Source: Malacoplasma iowae (GTDB taxonomy: Bacteria > Bacillota_I > Bacilli_A > Mycoplasmatales > Mycoplasmoidaceae). Taken from it: a stretch of 64,000 nt of DNA. The translations under genes were made by a program, and so were the position numbers. The notes beneath the pieces were generated by a model. The model saw only the letters and a list, made by a program, of their open reading frames with translations, was not told the DNA's origin and made no database searches. Where the stretch lies: assembly GCF_900660615.1 (NCBI RefSeq), contig NZ_LR215023.1, positions 310,001 through 374,000 of the forward strand. Direction: 5' to 3'. This document shows positions 1 to 9,634 of this stretch, in pieces. Position 1 is the first letter of the stretch; each line of letters starts with the position of its first letter.

Positions 1-1116
1 TCTTTGCAAATGGGTAATTATGCAATGATTTGTTTACTAAGACGTTTTAAAGAAAATGGATTTAAAACTTATGCTGTTTTGGGTGGTGCTACTGGGATGA
101 TAGGTGACCCCTCTGGAAAAACTAGTGAAAGAAATTTGTTAGATAAAAATACACTAGAACAAAATTGTGCAAATATTAAAAAGCAATTAGAAAAATTTTC
201 TGGAGCTGAAATATTTAATAATTTTGACATTTATAAAGATATGAATGTTTTGGATTTTTTAAGAGACATAGGTAAATCTATAAATGTTAATCATATTCTA
301 GAAAAAGAAATAGTTAAAAAGCGTTTAGAATATGGGTTATCTTTTACAGAGTTTTCTTACTCAATAATTCAAGGATATGATTTTTATTATTTGTATAAAA
401 ATAAAAATGTTAGTTTGCAACTTGGTGGTTCTGATCAATGAGCTAATATAACTGCTGGAACAGATTATATTAGAAAACAAGTTGGTGATAAAAATACAGC
501 TTGTGGAATGACAATTAATTTATTAGTTAAATCTGATGGAACTAAATTTGGTAAATCAGAAAAAGGTGCAATTTACTTGGATAAAAGATTAACTTCTCCA
601 TATGCAATGTATCAAATGTTAATCAATAGTGCAGATGCTGATTTAAAAAACTTGTATAACTACTTTTCTTTTAAATCTTTAGATGAGATAAATAAAATCT
701 TAGAAGATCATCAAAAAGAACCTTTTAAAAAACTTGGCCAAAAAATTTTAGCTGAAGAAATAATCACAACAATTCATGGAAAAAATGATTATTTAGATGC
801 TTTGAAAATTTCTGAATGTATATTTAAAAATGAAATTGAAAAATTAACAATTGAAGAACTTCAACAAGCGTTTGTTTCAGTTCCAAGTTATGAATGTGAT
901 AAAAAAGAAATTTCTATAGTTGATTTACTAGTTGAATCAAAAATTGTTGATTCAAAAAGAATTGCTAGAGAATTAATTGATGGAAAATCAATTTATGTTA
1001 ATAATAAATTAATTGATAATAAAGAAGAATTAATTAAGAAAAATGATGGATACAATAAGTCTTTTTCTTTGGTAAGAAAAGGTAAAAAGAATTATTTTTT
1101 AATTAACTGAAAATAA
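1..1116 (+). CDS. tyrS: Tyrosyl-tRNA synthetase, upstream copy (5' end outside window)
   Basis: This is the C-terminal 371 codons of a class I tyrosyl-tRNA synthetase, which charges tRNA-Tyr in the cytoplasm. The first visible codons (SLQMGNY) correspond to the HIGH-like region, and KFGKSE is the KMSKS loop near the ATP site. A C-terminal S4-like RNA-binding segment contains SIYVNNKLI. Reading passes through TGA (Trp) at 439-441 and 1108-1110 and stops at TAA 1114-1116. The encoded protein matches the full copy at 1859-3100 residue for residue over the shared part. Its start would lie about 125 bp upstream of the window, so I cannot say whether the gene is intact. Confidence 0.93.
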
Positions 1117-1188
1117 TGATTGAAAATATTATTTAGGAGTTTTATATGTTTAAATCAATGATTGCTTCTATTGTTTCTACAAACATGA
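1..1188 (+). repeat. Direct repeat copy 1 (tyrS plus start of ffh)
   Basis: Bases 1-1179 match 1985-3163 at a constant offset of 1984 bp. After one mismatch at 1180 the match runs to about 1188. The repeat covers tyrS, the tyrS-ffh spacer with its ribosome-binding site, and the first ffh codons. The left limit is unknown because the window begins inside the repeat. Confidence 0.95.
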
Positions 1189-1259
1189 GCAAACAAGTAA
1201 AATTTTTCCAAGACAATGAAAGGACATTATTAAATAATGAAAATAATTTTCTTTTTTAA
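1146..1259 (+). pseudogene. ffh 5' fragment fused to unrelated sequence
   Basis: The first 11 codons after ATG 1146 are those of ffh at 3130 (MFKSMIASIVS), with the same upstream ribosome-binding region. The frame then enters different DNA (TNMSKQVKFFQ...) and stops at TAA 1257-1259 after 37 codons. It is a by-product of the tyrS-ffh duplication. The foreign tail may be the end of a gene that once preceded the ParA-like gene, which starts inside it at 1237. Confidence 0.75.
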
Positions 1260-1833
1260 TACAAGTATTTCTTTCAAAACAATTAGTCTTTATATGTTTG
1301 CAAAAATTCTTAATAAAAAAAATAAAAAAGTTTTAATAATAAATTTTGATGTTCAATCTTACATGTCAAAAAAAGATATCAATGTGGATTTTATAAATTT
1401 TGATATTACTTCAAAAAACTGTTATCAAGAATTTTTAAAAACCATTGATAATAAAAAAGATTTGTATGATTTTATTCTGATAGATAGTTCATCAACTTTA
1501 AGTGAAATAAATTTAAATCTTTTAAAAATTTCTAACAATGTAATAATTCCAATTGATGTATCAAATGATAATTCAAAAGAATTGTTAGAAATTCTTTTGA
1601 ATTTAAAAATGAAAGAAAGATTTAATTCTACTTTCAATTTTTTTGCATGTGGATTTAACAAAAATGATATTTACTCTGTTAACTCACTTTTGAAAATAAA
1701 AAAGAATTTAAATAGTTTGTTATCAAATGTTGTAATCAATAAACATGAATTTAATAAAATAGAAGATTTATATAATAATAAAATACTTACAGATGAATAT
1801 AAAAATTTAATTAAAAGTCTAAAAATTATATAA
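1237..1833 (+). CDS. ParA/Soj-like ATPase with degraded P-loop
   Basis: A 198-residue protein laid out like a small ParA/MinD-type ATPase. A first beta strand leads into a would-be deviant Walker A loop, then comes KKVLIINFD (strand 2). A Walker-B-like strand YDFILIDSSSTL corresponds to the usual IDxPPSL. The P-loop region reads FFNTSISFKTIS: K14-T15 survive, but the glycines and the signature lysine of KGGxGKT are missing, so ATP hydrolysis is doubtful. ParA proteins partition chromosomes or plasmids or position other cargo. No parB or obvious parS is next to it. It lies between the two tyrS copies. ATG 1237 is preceded by AAAGGA about 13 bp upstream. Confidence 0.6.
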   Translation: MKIIFFFNTSISFKTISLYMFAKILNKKNKKVLIINFDVQSYMSKKDINVDFINFDITSKNCYQEFLKTIDNKKDLYDFILIDSSSTLSEINLNLLKISNNVIIPIDVSNDNSKELLEILLNLKMKERFNSTFNFFACGFNKNDIYSVNSLLKIKKNLNSLLSNVVINKHEFNKIEDLYNNKILTDEYKNLIKSLKII

Positions 1834-1858
1834 TTTAATATTGATTAAGGAGATATGC

Positions 1859-3100
1859 ATGAATTTTTTAGATGAATTAAAATCTAGGGGAATTATAAAT
1901 AATATTACTAACGAAGATAAAGTAAAAGATTTTTTTGAAAAAAAAGATAAAGCTCTTTATATAGGTTTTGATCCTACAGCTATTTCTTTGCAAATGGGTA
2001 ATTATGCAATGATTTGTTTACTAAGACGTTTTAAAGAAAATGGATTTAAAACTTATGCTGTTTTGGGTGGTGCTACTGGGATGATAGGTGACCCCTCTGG
2101 AAAAACTAGTGAAAGAAATTTGTTAGATAAAAATACACTAGAACAAAATTGTGCAAATATTAAAAAGCAATTAGAAAAATTTTCTGGAGCTGAAATATTT
2201 AATAATTTTGACATTTATAAAGATATGAATGTTTTGGATTTTTTAAGAGACATAGGTAAATCTATAAATGTTAATCATATTCTAGAAAAAGAAATAGTTA
2301 AAAAGCGTTTAGAATATGGGTTATCTTTTACAGAGTTTTCTTACTCAATAATTCAAGGATATGATTTTTATTATTTGTATAAAAATAAAAATGTTAGTTT
2401 GCAACTTGGTGGTTCTGATCAATGAGCTAATATAACTGCTGGAACAGATTATATTAGAAAACAAGTTGGTGATAAAAATACAGCTTGTGGAATGACAATT
2501 AATTTATTAGTTAAATCTGATGGAACTAAATTTGGTAAATCAGAAAAAGGTGCAATTTACTTGGATAAAAGATTAACTTCTCCATATGCAATGTATCAAA
2601 TGTTAATCAATAGTGCAGATGCTGATTTAAAAAACTTGTATAACTACTTTTCTTTTAAATCTTTAGATGAGATAAATAAAATCTTAGAAGATCATCAAAA
2701 AGAACCTTTTAAAAAACTTGGCCAAAAAATTTTAGCTGAAGAAATAATCACAACAATTCATGGAAAAAATGATTATTTAGATGCTTTGAAAATTTCTGAA
2801 TGTATATTTAAAAATGAAATTGAAAAATTAACAATTGAAGAACTTCAACAAGCGTTTGTTTCAGTTCCAAGTTATGAATGTGATAAAAAAGAAATTTCTA
2901 TAGTTGATTTACTAGTTGAATCAAAAATTGTTGATTCAAAAAGAATTGCTAGAGAATTAATTGATGGAAAATCAATTTATGTTAATAATAAATTAATTGA
3001 TAATAAAGAAGAATTAATTAAGAAAAATGATGGATACAATAAGTCTTTTTCTTTGGTAAGAAAAGGTAAAAAGAATTATTTTTTAATTAACTGAAAATAA
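1859..3100 (+). CDS. tyrS: Tyrosyl-tRNA synthetase, complete copy
   Basis: Complete 413-residue class I aminoacyl-tRNA synthetase that activates tyrosine with ATP and transfers it to tRNA-Tyr. Seen: LYIGFDPTA, followed by the HIGH-like SLQMGNY near residue 45; GGSDQW; the KMSKS-type loop KFGKSE; and a C-terminal S4-like domain. Length fits the TyrS family. ATG 1859 is chosen because AAGGAG lies just upstream at 1847-1852, whereas the earlier in-frame TTG at 1841 has no such site. The gene begins 25 bp after the ParA-like gene and is followed 29 bp later by ffh, so the three may be co-transcribed. Confidence 0.95.
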
Positions 3101-3172
3101 TGATTGAAAATATTATTTAGGAGTTTTATATGTTTAAATCAATGATTGCTTCTATTGTTTCTAAAAACATGA
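1985..3172 (+). repeat. Direct repeat copy 2 (tyrS plus start of ffh)
   Basis: Second copy of the repeat at 1-1188, offset 1984 bp. The match breaks at 3164 and fades by about 3172, inside codons 12-15 of the intact ffh. Confidence 0.95.
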
Positions 3173-4467
3173 AAAAGAAGCTTGAAAATTCAACAATTAA
3201 AGAAGAAGATTTAACAGATGTTTTAAAACAAATTAGAATTGCTCTACTTGATGCTGACGTTAATTTAATGGTTACTAAAACTTTATTAAAGAACATTAAA
3301 GAAGCAGCAATTGGAACAATGATAGATCCAGGAAGAAAACCAGATGAAGTTTTATTATTAATAATTAAAGAAGAATTAGTAAAAATTCTTGGTAAAAAAA
3401 CTAACCCAATAGATTATAAAAAGAAACCTTTAAAAATTATGATGGTTGGTTTACAAGGTTCTGGTAAAACAACATCTGCTGGTAAAATTGCTTATTATTT
3501 AAAAAATAAACAAGAAAAAAAACCATTGCTTGTAGCTTGTGATATTTATAGACCAGCAGCTATTGATCAATTAAGAACTTTAGCTAATGAAGTTGGAACT
3601 GATTTTTATGAAAAAAGTAAACAAGATCCAGTTAAAACATCAAAAGAAGCTATTGCTTTAGCTGAGAAAAATAAAAATGATGCAATTATTATAGATACTG
3701 CAGGTAGATTACAAACTAATGAAGAATTAATGACAGAACTTGTAAAAATTAAAAAGAATGTAAATCCTGATGAAATTCTTTTAGTTGTAGATGCTATGGC
3801 TGGTCAAGATATTATTAATGTTGCTCAAGAATTTAATAATAAGTTACGTTTAACAGGAATTGTAATTACAAAACTTGATTCTGATGCAAGAGCTGGTGCA
3901 GCCTTATCTTTAACAAGTATTTTGGATGTTCCAGTTAAATTGACTGGGGTTGGTGAAAAATTAGCATCATTAGATGTTTTCCATCCTGATAGAATAGCAG
4001 ATAAAATTTTAGGATTTGGTGATATGTTAACTTTAGCTGAACAAGCAGCTGAAAATCTTGATGAACAAGTTGTTAAAAAATCTTTTCAAAAAATGTTATC
4101 TGGAAAAATGGATCTTGAAGATTTAATGAATCAAATGGAACAAGTTACTAAAATGGGTTCAATTGGAAACATAATGCAAATGTTACCTGGAGCTCCTAAA
4201 CTTGGTGATGAAAAACTATTTGAAATAGAAGAAAAAATAAAAATTTGAAAAGTTCTTTTATCATCAATGACAATTAAAGAAAGAAGAAACCCACAACTAT
4301 TAAAGAAAAACGCAAATCGTAAAAACAGAATTATAAAAGGTTCTGGTAGAAAACCTGATGAATTAAATAAATTGTTAAGTGAATGAGAAAAATCAAAAGA
4401 AAGAATGGAAGAAGTGGGGAAACAAATTAAAAAAGGTCATAACCCATTTGCTGATTGAATGAAATAA
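3130..4467 (+). CDS. ffh: Signal recognition particle GTPase Ffh
   Basis: A 445-residue SRP54 homologue. Bound to SRP RNA, it captures signal sequences on ribosomes and docks with FtsY at the membrane. The N domain covers about residues 1-90. The G domain has GLQGSGKTT (G1), DIYRPAA, DTAGR (G3) and ITKLDSDARAGA (G4/G5). The methionine-rich M domain begins around residue 300 and continues through two TGA-encoded Trp after residue 372. ATG 3130 has GGAG upstream. Its stop overlaps a terminator hairpin. Essential in bacteria and of the normal family length. Confidence 0.97.
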
Positions 4468-4490
4468 ATGTCCTTTTGGCATTTATTTTT
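4462..4490 (+). terminator. Rho-independent terminator after ffh
   Basis: AAATAAATG (4462-4470) pairs with CATTTATTT (4480-4488) around a 9-nt loop and is followed by a T-run. The left arm includes the ffh stop codon. Confidence 0.75.
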
Positions 4491-4538
4491 TTATTTTATC
4501 TTTATGTTTAATAACCCTATAATTATAAATTTGAGTGG

Positions 4539-4544
4539 TATAAT
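4539..4544 (+). promoter_or_regulatory. Probable -10 box of rpoD
   Basis: TATAAT lies 31 bp before the rpoD start codon, directly after the ffh terminator. No convincing -35 box is visible at 16-18 bp upstream, which is common in mycoplasma promoters. Confidence 0.45.
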
Positions 4545-4575
4545 AATATTTGATATTTTTAAAATGAGGTAAATC

Positions 4576-5856
4576 ATGTTTAATAGAAAAAAGTCTAGTT
4601 CAACTTCTAAAAAAGAAGTTTCTGGTACTCTTAATAAAGATTTTATAAGTAGTGGTATCTTAGAAGGAAACATAAGAAAAATTGGTGAACCCAATAATGA
4701 TTATGAATCTGCAAGAGAAAAGTTTATCAAAGAACAAATAGCAAAGAAGAAAAGAAAATCTAAATTAACAGCAGAAGAAATCTTAATACATTTTGATAGA
4801 TATGCTTTATCTAATGATGAATATAAAGTTTTGTTTCAAATGCTAAATGATAATGATATTCAAATTGATAAAAACCCTTTTAAAGATAACAATAAACAAG
4901 AAATTGACATTTTAAAAAACCAAGTAGCTGAAAAAATTGATTATATGGTTGGTGATTCTATTTCATCAGGGACTACTAGAGATAAAGTTGATGATGGTAT
5001 TAAATCATTTTTAAATGTTTTAGGTTCATCTAAAATGCTTACGAGTGAGGAAGAACAAGAAATTGGGGCAATGCTTAAAAGTGAAGATCCAACTATTAGA
5101 GATTATGCTATTAATCAATTAATGACTTCTAACCTAAGACTTGTTACATCAATTGCTAAAAAATATTTAAATAGAGGTTTGGATCTTGAAGACTTATTAC
5201 AAGAAGGTTCTTTAGGATTAATGAAAGCTATAACTAAATTTGATTACACTTTAGGTAACAAATTTTCAACTTATGCAACATGATGAATTAGACAAGCGAT
5301 TACAAGAGCAATTGCAGACCAAGCTAGAACTATTAGAATTCCTGTTCACATGGTTGAAACAATTAATAAACTTTCAAAAACAGAACGTCAACTTATGCAA
5401 GAACTTGGAAGAGACCCAACTCCTGATGAATTAAGTGAAGCAATGGGTGGTCAAGCTGAAGGATTTAATGCTAAAAAAATTATTGCTATTAAAAAATTAA
5501 ACATTGATCCAGTATCTCTTGATAAACCAGTTGGTAAGGATGAAGAATCTAAATTTGTTGACTTTGTTAAAGATAATGATGCATTAACACCAGAACAATT
5601 TACTGAAAAAGAATTAATGGGTGAGCACATTGATGATATATTAAAAAAATTCTTGCAAGAAAAAGAAGAAATTATTATAAGAATGAGATATGGTTTACCT
5701 CCATATCAACACCCAATGACTCTTGAAGAAGTTGGACAAAAATTTAAAATAACAAGAGAAAGAGTTAGACAAATTGAAGCTAAAGCATTAAGAAAAATTA
5801 AACACCCTTCTAAATCTTGGGTTCTTAAAGGATTTGCAGAATCGAATGAGAATTAA
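4576..5856 (+). CDS. rpoD: RNA polymerase principal sigma factor (sigma-70/SigA)
   Basis: A 426-residue primary sigma factor that directs RNA polymerase to promoters. Residues 1-145 form a basic/acidic region and a reduced region 1.1-1.2 ([20 protein letters not shown]). Region 2 contains [26 protein letters not shown] and the promoter-melting motif STYATWW, where both Trp are TGA at 5281-5286. Region 3 follows with [13 protein letters not shown]. Region 4 ends with the helix-turn-helix [23 protein letters not shown] precedes ATG 4576. The 3' end overlaps trmK by 11 bp, the usual Gram-positive order rpoD-trmK-nif3. Confidence 0.96.
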
Positions 5857-6487
5857 TGAAATTGCTAATTTAATAAAAGATGCAAATATTTGTGTTGATG
5901 TAGGTAGCGATCATGCTAATTTATCAATAATTTTAGCAAAAGAAAATAAAGCTAAAATTATTTATAATATAGAAAAAAATTCAGCTCCTTTACAAAATTC
6001 CATAAACAACACAAAATCATATAGCAACATAAAAAACGTTAAAAGTGATGGATTCAAAAGTTTTGATTCATCACTTTTAATTGATTATTGTACTATTTCT
6101 GGAATGGGTGCTAATACAATTGTAGAAATTCTTGATGGTTGTAAAAATAAAATAAATAATATAATAGTTTGTCCAAATAATAATTATCAATTAATTAGAG
6201 AATGAGCAAAAAATAATAAATGAAAAATAAAATATGAAAAAACTATTATTGCTAATAAGATTTATTATGAAATAATTTGGTTAACAAAAACTCAAGGAAA
6301 AAAAGTTTTATTTAAAAACCAATGTTTATTTGGTATTAGATCTATCAAAAAAAATGATAGTTTGTTTATAGAAAAATTAAAAAATGAATATGAAAGTGAA
6401 GATATAAATTTTTTTAAAAATAAAAACTATAAAAAATACAAATATTTAAAAAAAGTAAAAAGGTATTTAGAAAAATATGAAAGTTAA
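5846..6487 (+). CDS. trmK: tRNA (adenine-22-N1)-methyltransferase TrmK
   Basis: A 213-residue class I SAM-dependent methyltransferase that methylates A22 in the tRNA D-arm. The SAM-binding motif is CVDVGSDHANLSI near residue 20; ISGMGANTIVEIL is the motif IV region of the TrmK family. Trp residues after position 119 are TGA-coded. The start is ATG 5846, inside the last codons of rpoD; an earlier TTG at 5834 is in frame but less likely. The stop TAA at 6485-6487 overlaps the start of the next gene. Position after rpoD and before a Nif3 gene is conserved in Firmicutes and supports the call. Confidence 0.88.
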
Positions 6488-7244
6488 TGAATTATATTCT
6501 ATATTGGATAAATGATACCCATTTGTGTCTCAAGATATTTGAGATAATTCTGGTAGTTTTTCATTTTTTGAAAATGAAATTATTTCAGGTGTATTAATTG
6601 GTTTAGATGTAACATTGGATATAGTTACTGAAGCAATACAAAAAAATTGTAATGTGATTATTACACATCATCCAATATTTATAGATCAAAATGATATAAA
6701 AAAGAAACACATAAAAAACATCATTAACTTATTAAATATCAATAAAATATCTTTATTTTCTTTACACACCAATTTTGATAAAAATAGATATGGTATGAAT
6801 TATAACTTGTTAAAAAAATTAAATTTAACAAATATAAAAAGATCAAAAAAGTCTGATTATTTATTTTTTGGTGAATTAAAAACAAAAATGAATATTAATG
6901 ACTTTATTGTGCAAATAAATAGAAAAATTAAACCAGATTATTTAATTTATGATAAAGAAAATTTATTTTTTAAAGAAAATAAAAAAATTAAAAAGGTTGC
7001 AATAGTTGGTGGTAGTGGCTCTGGTGAATATGAAAACATTTTAAAGAAAGATAAAATTGATCTTTTTATCACTGGAGAAGTAAAGTGACATATTTGAAAT
7101 TTGAGTTCTAAATCTATTCCTATAATTGATGTTGGTCATTCAATAGAAAAAATATTTATAGAAATTATAAGTACTAAGATAAAAAAATTAAACCTTAATG
7201 TATATGAACATCAATTGGAAATAAAATTATCAAATGATAGTTAA
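6477..7244 (+). CDS. Nif3-like dinuclear metal centre protein (YqfO/YbgI family)
   Basis: A 255-residue member of the Nif3 family, proteins that bind two metal ions in a toroidal hexamer and are often called GTP cyclohydrolase I type 2-like; the substrate is unsettled. Metal-ligand motifs are GVLIGLDVT and VIITHHPIFI (HH pair near residue 63), and DVGHSIEK near the C-terminus supplies the later His and Glu. AIVGGSGSGEYENI is the conserved glycine-rich segment. It starts at ATG 6477 within the trmK stop region, giving a translationally coupled rpoD-trmK-nif3 operon. The C-terminal part runs through two TGA Trp codons around 7086-7096. Confidence 0.85.
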
Positions 7245-7394
7245 AAAGTATTTTTTATTCGCAAAATAAATAGTAATTGATATTTATTGATAGTAGTATT
7301 AAGTTGTAGTAATGAAGTTACCCAAAAACTCTTATAGATGGGAATTATGATTAATGTGAATCTTTATTCATTTAAATTATATATGCTACAAAAT

Positions 7395-7437
7395 AATGAA
7401 TCCTAACCAATGTAAAAGTTGTTGGGGTTCATTTTTT
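7395..7437 (+). terminator. Terminator hairpin upstream of the RpiR-like gene
   Basis: AATGAATCCTAAC (7395-7407) pairs, with G-U pairs, with GTTGGGGTTCATT (7421-7433) and is followed by a T-run. It lies 151 bp after the Nif3 stop. The intervening DNA (7245-7394) contains no gene I recognise and could be a trailer or a small RNA. Confidence 0.65.
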
Positions 7438-7530
7438 ATTTACAAGAAAAAATAATTATTATGATTCATTTTTTATTTTTATAATAGAAAAAAAATAAAA
7501 GTATTATAATCTTTTAACTAAGGAGTTAAT

Positions 7531-8365
7531 ATGAATCACAATTTTAAATGTATAACAGATTATGATCCAAAATTATTTACTGATGTTGAAATCGAAATAA
7601 TTAATGACATTAACTTAAATGTTATTGAGTTTATAGATGCTAAAAGTTTAGTGGATTTCTGTTTTAATAAAACATATAGTCCACCAAGTATTGATAAGTT
7701 AGCTAAAAAACTTGGACACAAAACAGCTAAAGATTTAAAGAATTTTATTACAAAGACCTATTATGAAAAACTTAATGTTTCAAATAAGTTTAATTTTAAT
7801 CACCAAAAGAGTGAAGGAATTTCAAATAGTAGAATTAAATTCTTAAAAGAATACTTAAATAGATCAGCACTTTGCTTATTTAATTTAAATTGAACATTAA
7901 TAGAGAAATTTAGAAAAGAAATAATAAATAAAAAAACTATTTATGTATTCCATTCAGATGATATATTCTCTCTTACTAACCTTGAACTTATTTGTACATT
8001 CTTCAAAAAAAACATTAATTGTTATTAAAAGTGAATACAGACTAGAATACATTAATAAATTCTCTATAGATAAAGATTCTTTACTAATAATTAGTAAAAT
8101 GTACAAACCGCTAAATTCTGTAGAAACTATGACAATTTCAATGTTTTTAAAACATAATATTCCAATTTATTTGATTTCATCAAGTGAAGAAATTATGAAG
8201 CATGAAAAAATCAAAACAGAAACAATTAATAAAATAATTATTGGTAATTTTAGTAATTTTGAAAATCATTTATATGATGTAGCAAATTACAAAATGATGT
8301 ATGATCAAATATTCAATATAATTTGCTATGAAATATTCTTGGAACTATTAAATAAACATGAGTAA
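7531..8365 (+). pseudogene. RpiR/MurR-like regulator, frameshifted
   Basis: Two reading frames together resemble an RpiR-family repressor, in which an N-terminal HTH is followed by a sugar-phosphate-binding SIS domain. The first frame (7531-8028, via a TGA Trp at 7891) has an HTH-like PPSIDKLAKKLGHKTAKDLKNFI around residues 51-72, then TIYVFHSDDIF. It then drifts to a short nonsense tail ending in NINCY. The second frame (open from about 7943 to 8365) continues naturally with SLLLTLNLFVHS, KTLIVIKS and DSLLIISKMYKPLNSVETM, as SIS domains do. A +1 shift near 7965-7975, at a short CTCTCT run, would join them. AAGGAG precedes ATG 7531. It could be a true pseudogene, a phase-variable gene or a sequence error. 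Confidence 0.65.
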
Positions 8366-8472
8366 TTTATAGTTATAATTAATCAATATTTCATAACACA
8401 TAAGTTTAAATAAATTATTAAGAGAAACAAATTTTGATTTTGGGTGAAAACTAAACACCCAAAATTTTTTAT
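8229..8472 (+). repeat. 244-bp direct repeat flanking IS copy 1 (left)
   Basis: Bases 8229-8472 recur at 9635-9878 (offset 1406) immediately on the other side of the IS. The segment includes the last codons of the RpiR-like frame and its terminator. Its two ends form an imperfect inverted repeat (ATAAAATAATTATTGG against ATAAAAAATTTTGGG read from the other end). Confidence 0.92.
8436..8471 (+). terminator. Terminator after the RpiR-like gene
   Basis: ATTTTGGGTG pairs with CACCCAAAAT around a short A-rich loop and is followed by a T-run. An identical hairpin is present in the duplicated segment at 9842-9877. Confidence 0.8.
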
Positions 8473-8577
8473 GCTCGATTGACATGTGAAGTGCAACACT
8501 CAAAAAAGAGTGTGCACTTCATTTGTTTTGTTTGTAAGTGTTCACTAATAAAAAGATAATGAATATTAGGAGTGCTT

Positions 8578-9552
8578 ATGAAAACTTATAAACATTTAAC
8601 AAAAGAAGAAAGATGCTTAATTTATTTTCTTTGAAATAAAGAAAAATATTCTATGAATAAGATTGCAAAAATCTTAAATAAAAACAAATCAACAATATCA
8701 AGAGAATTAAAAAGAAACACATCTTCAACAGGGATTTATTATTCATCAACTGCTCACAAAAAATACATTAGAAGAAAATCAAATTGTCATATGTTTTTTA
8801 TGTTGAAGTACAAAAACTTCACAGATCTTTTTATTCAAAAATTTAATCCTAAATCTCATGGTGTAGAAGCTACAATTTTTTGAATAAAAGAAAACTATCC
8901 GTTAGTTAAAGTTCCAAGTGCTAGGCAAGTATTTAGATGAATCAATAGCAAGATTTGAAAGATACAAAGAAGAGATTGTTTAAGAAGAAAATATGTTAAA
9001 GGAAAAAGAAGAAAAATAGGTATATTTTCTAAAATTGATGGAAAATACTGCATTCCTTATAGTCTAAGACCAGAAAAGATAAACAATAGAAAAGAATTTG
9101 GACATTGAGAAGCTGATCTAATAGTTAGTAAAAGGCAAAGTGGTTATTACCACTTATTGACATTAGTGGAAAGAAAAACAAGGTTGGCAATTATTAGAAA
9201 AATAAAAGGGAAGAACGCTAGATCAATGATGGCTAAAATGTATACCATTATTCGAGATGAAAAACTCCCAATAAAAAGCATCACTGTTGATAATGGGTTA
9301 GAGTTTCAAATGATGGGAATAACTGCAAAACAATTCAACTTTAAAGTTTATTATTGCCAACCTTATTCTTCATTCCAAAGAGGGTCCAACGAGAACATAA
9401 ATGGGATAGTTAGAAGATGATATAAAAAAGGAACTGACTTCAGTTTAGTAAGTGAAGATAAAATAAAAACTCTTGAATGAAAAGTAAACAACATCCCAAG
9501 AAAAATGTTTGGTTATAAAACAGCTTACCAAATGTATCAAGAAAATATTTAA
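8578..9552 (+). CDS. IS30-family transposase (copy 1)
   Basis: A 324-residue DDE transposase. The N-terminal helix-turn-helix region (LTKEERCLIYFL, then MNKIAKILNKNKSTISREL at about residues 26-44) binds the element ends. The catalytic core has GHWEADLIV (first Asp near residue 177), TVDNGLEF (second Asp) and RGSNENINGIVRRW (Glu), the DD(33)E pattern of IS30. Several Trp are TGA-coded, so the gene looks broken under the standard code but is intact. AGGAG lies 5-9 bp before ATG 8578. Sequence matches copies B and 4 in every stretch compared. Confidence 0.95.
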
Positions 9553-9560
9553 AACAAAAA

Positions 9561-9592
9561 AACTCTCAACTTATATTTCAAAGTCGAGAGTT
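9561..9592 (+). terminator. IS-internal terminator hairpin
   Basis: A 32-bp inverted repeat with arms AACTCTC and GAGAGTT extended inward by pairing of AACTT with AAGTC. It follows the transposase stop by 8 bp. This hairpin is the site into which another copy of the element inserted at 18311. Confidence 0.85.
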
Positions 9593-9634
9593 TAATGTAA
9601 CATTGAAGTGTTGCACTTCACATGTCAGTTAGGG

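Larger units (their letters stand above)
8473..9634 (+). mobile_element. IS30-family insertion sequence, copy 1 (1162 bp)
   Basis: A complete element bounded by GCTCGAT on the left and GTTAGGG on the right, the same ends as the other three copies. Seven bases inside each end lie perfect 21-bp terminal inverted repeats (8480-8500 and 9607-9627, beginning TGACATGTGAAGTGC). Near the left end, GAAGTGCAACACTC/GAGTGTGCACTTC (8488-8520) can form a strong hairpin ahead of the transposase. A terminator hairpin (9561-9592) follows the transposase. The flanking duplication is 244 bp. Variable duplication of inverted repeats is the known behaviour of IS1630, an IS30-type element of M. fermentans. Confidence 0.95.

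Noticed and set aside
1841-1858. Upstream TTG start for tyrS
   Set aside because: It would place the ribosome-binding site inside the coding region; ATG 1859 has AAGGAG at proper spacing.
5281-5286. Apparent double stop splitting rpoD, and many similar TGA breaks
   Set aside because: The codons fall on conserved Trp and a UCA-anticodon tRNA-Trp is present, so these are sense codons.
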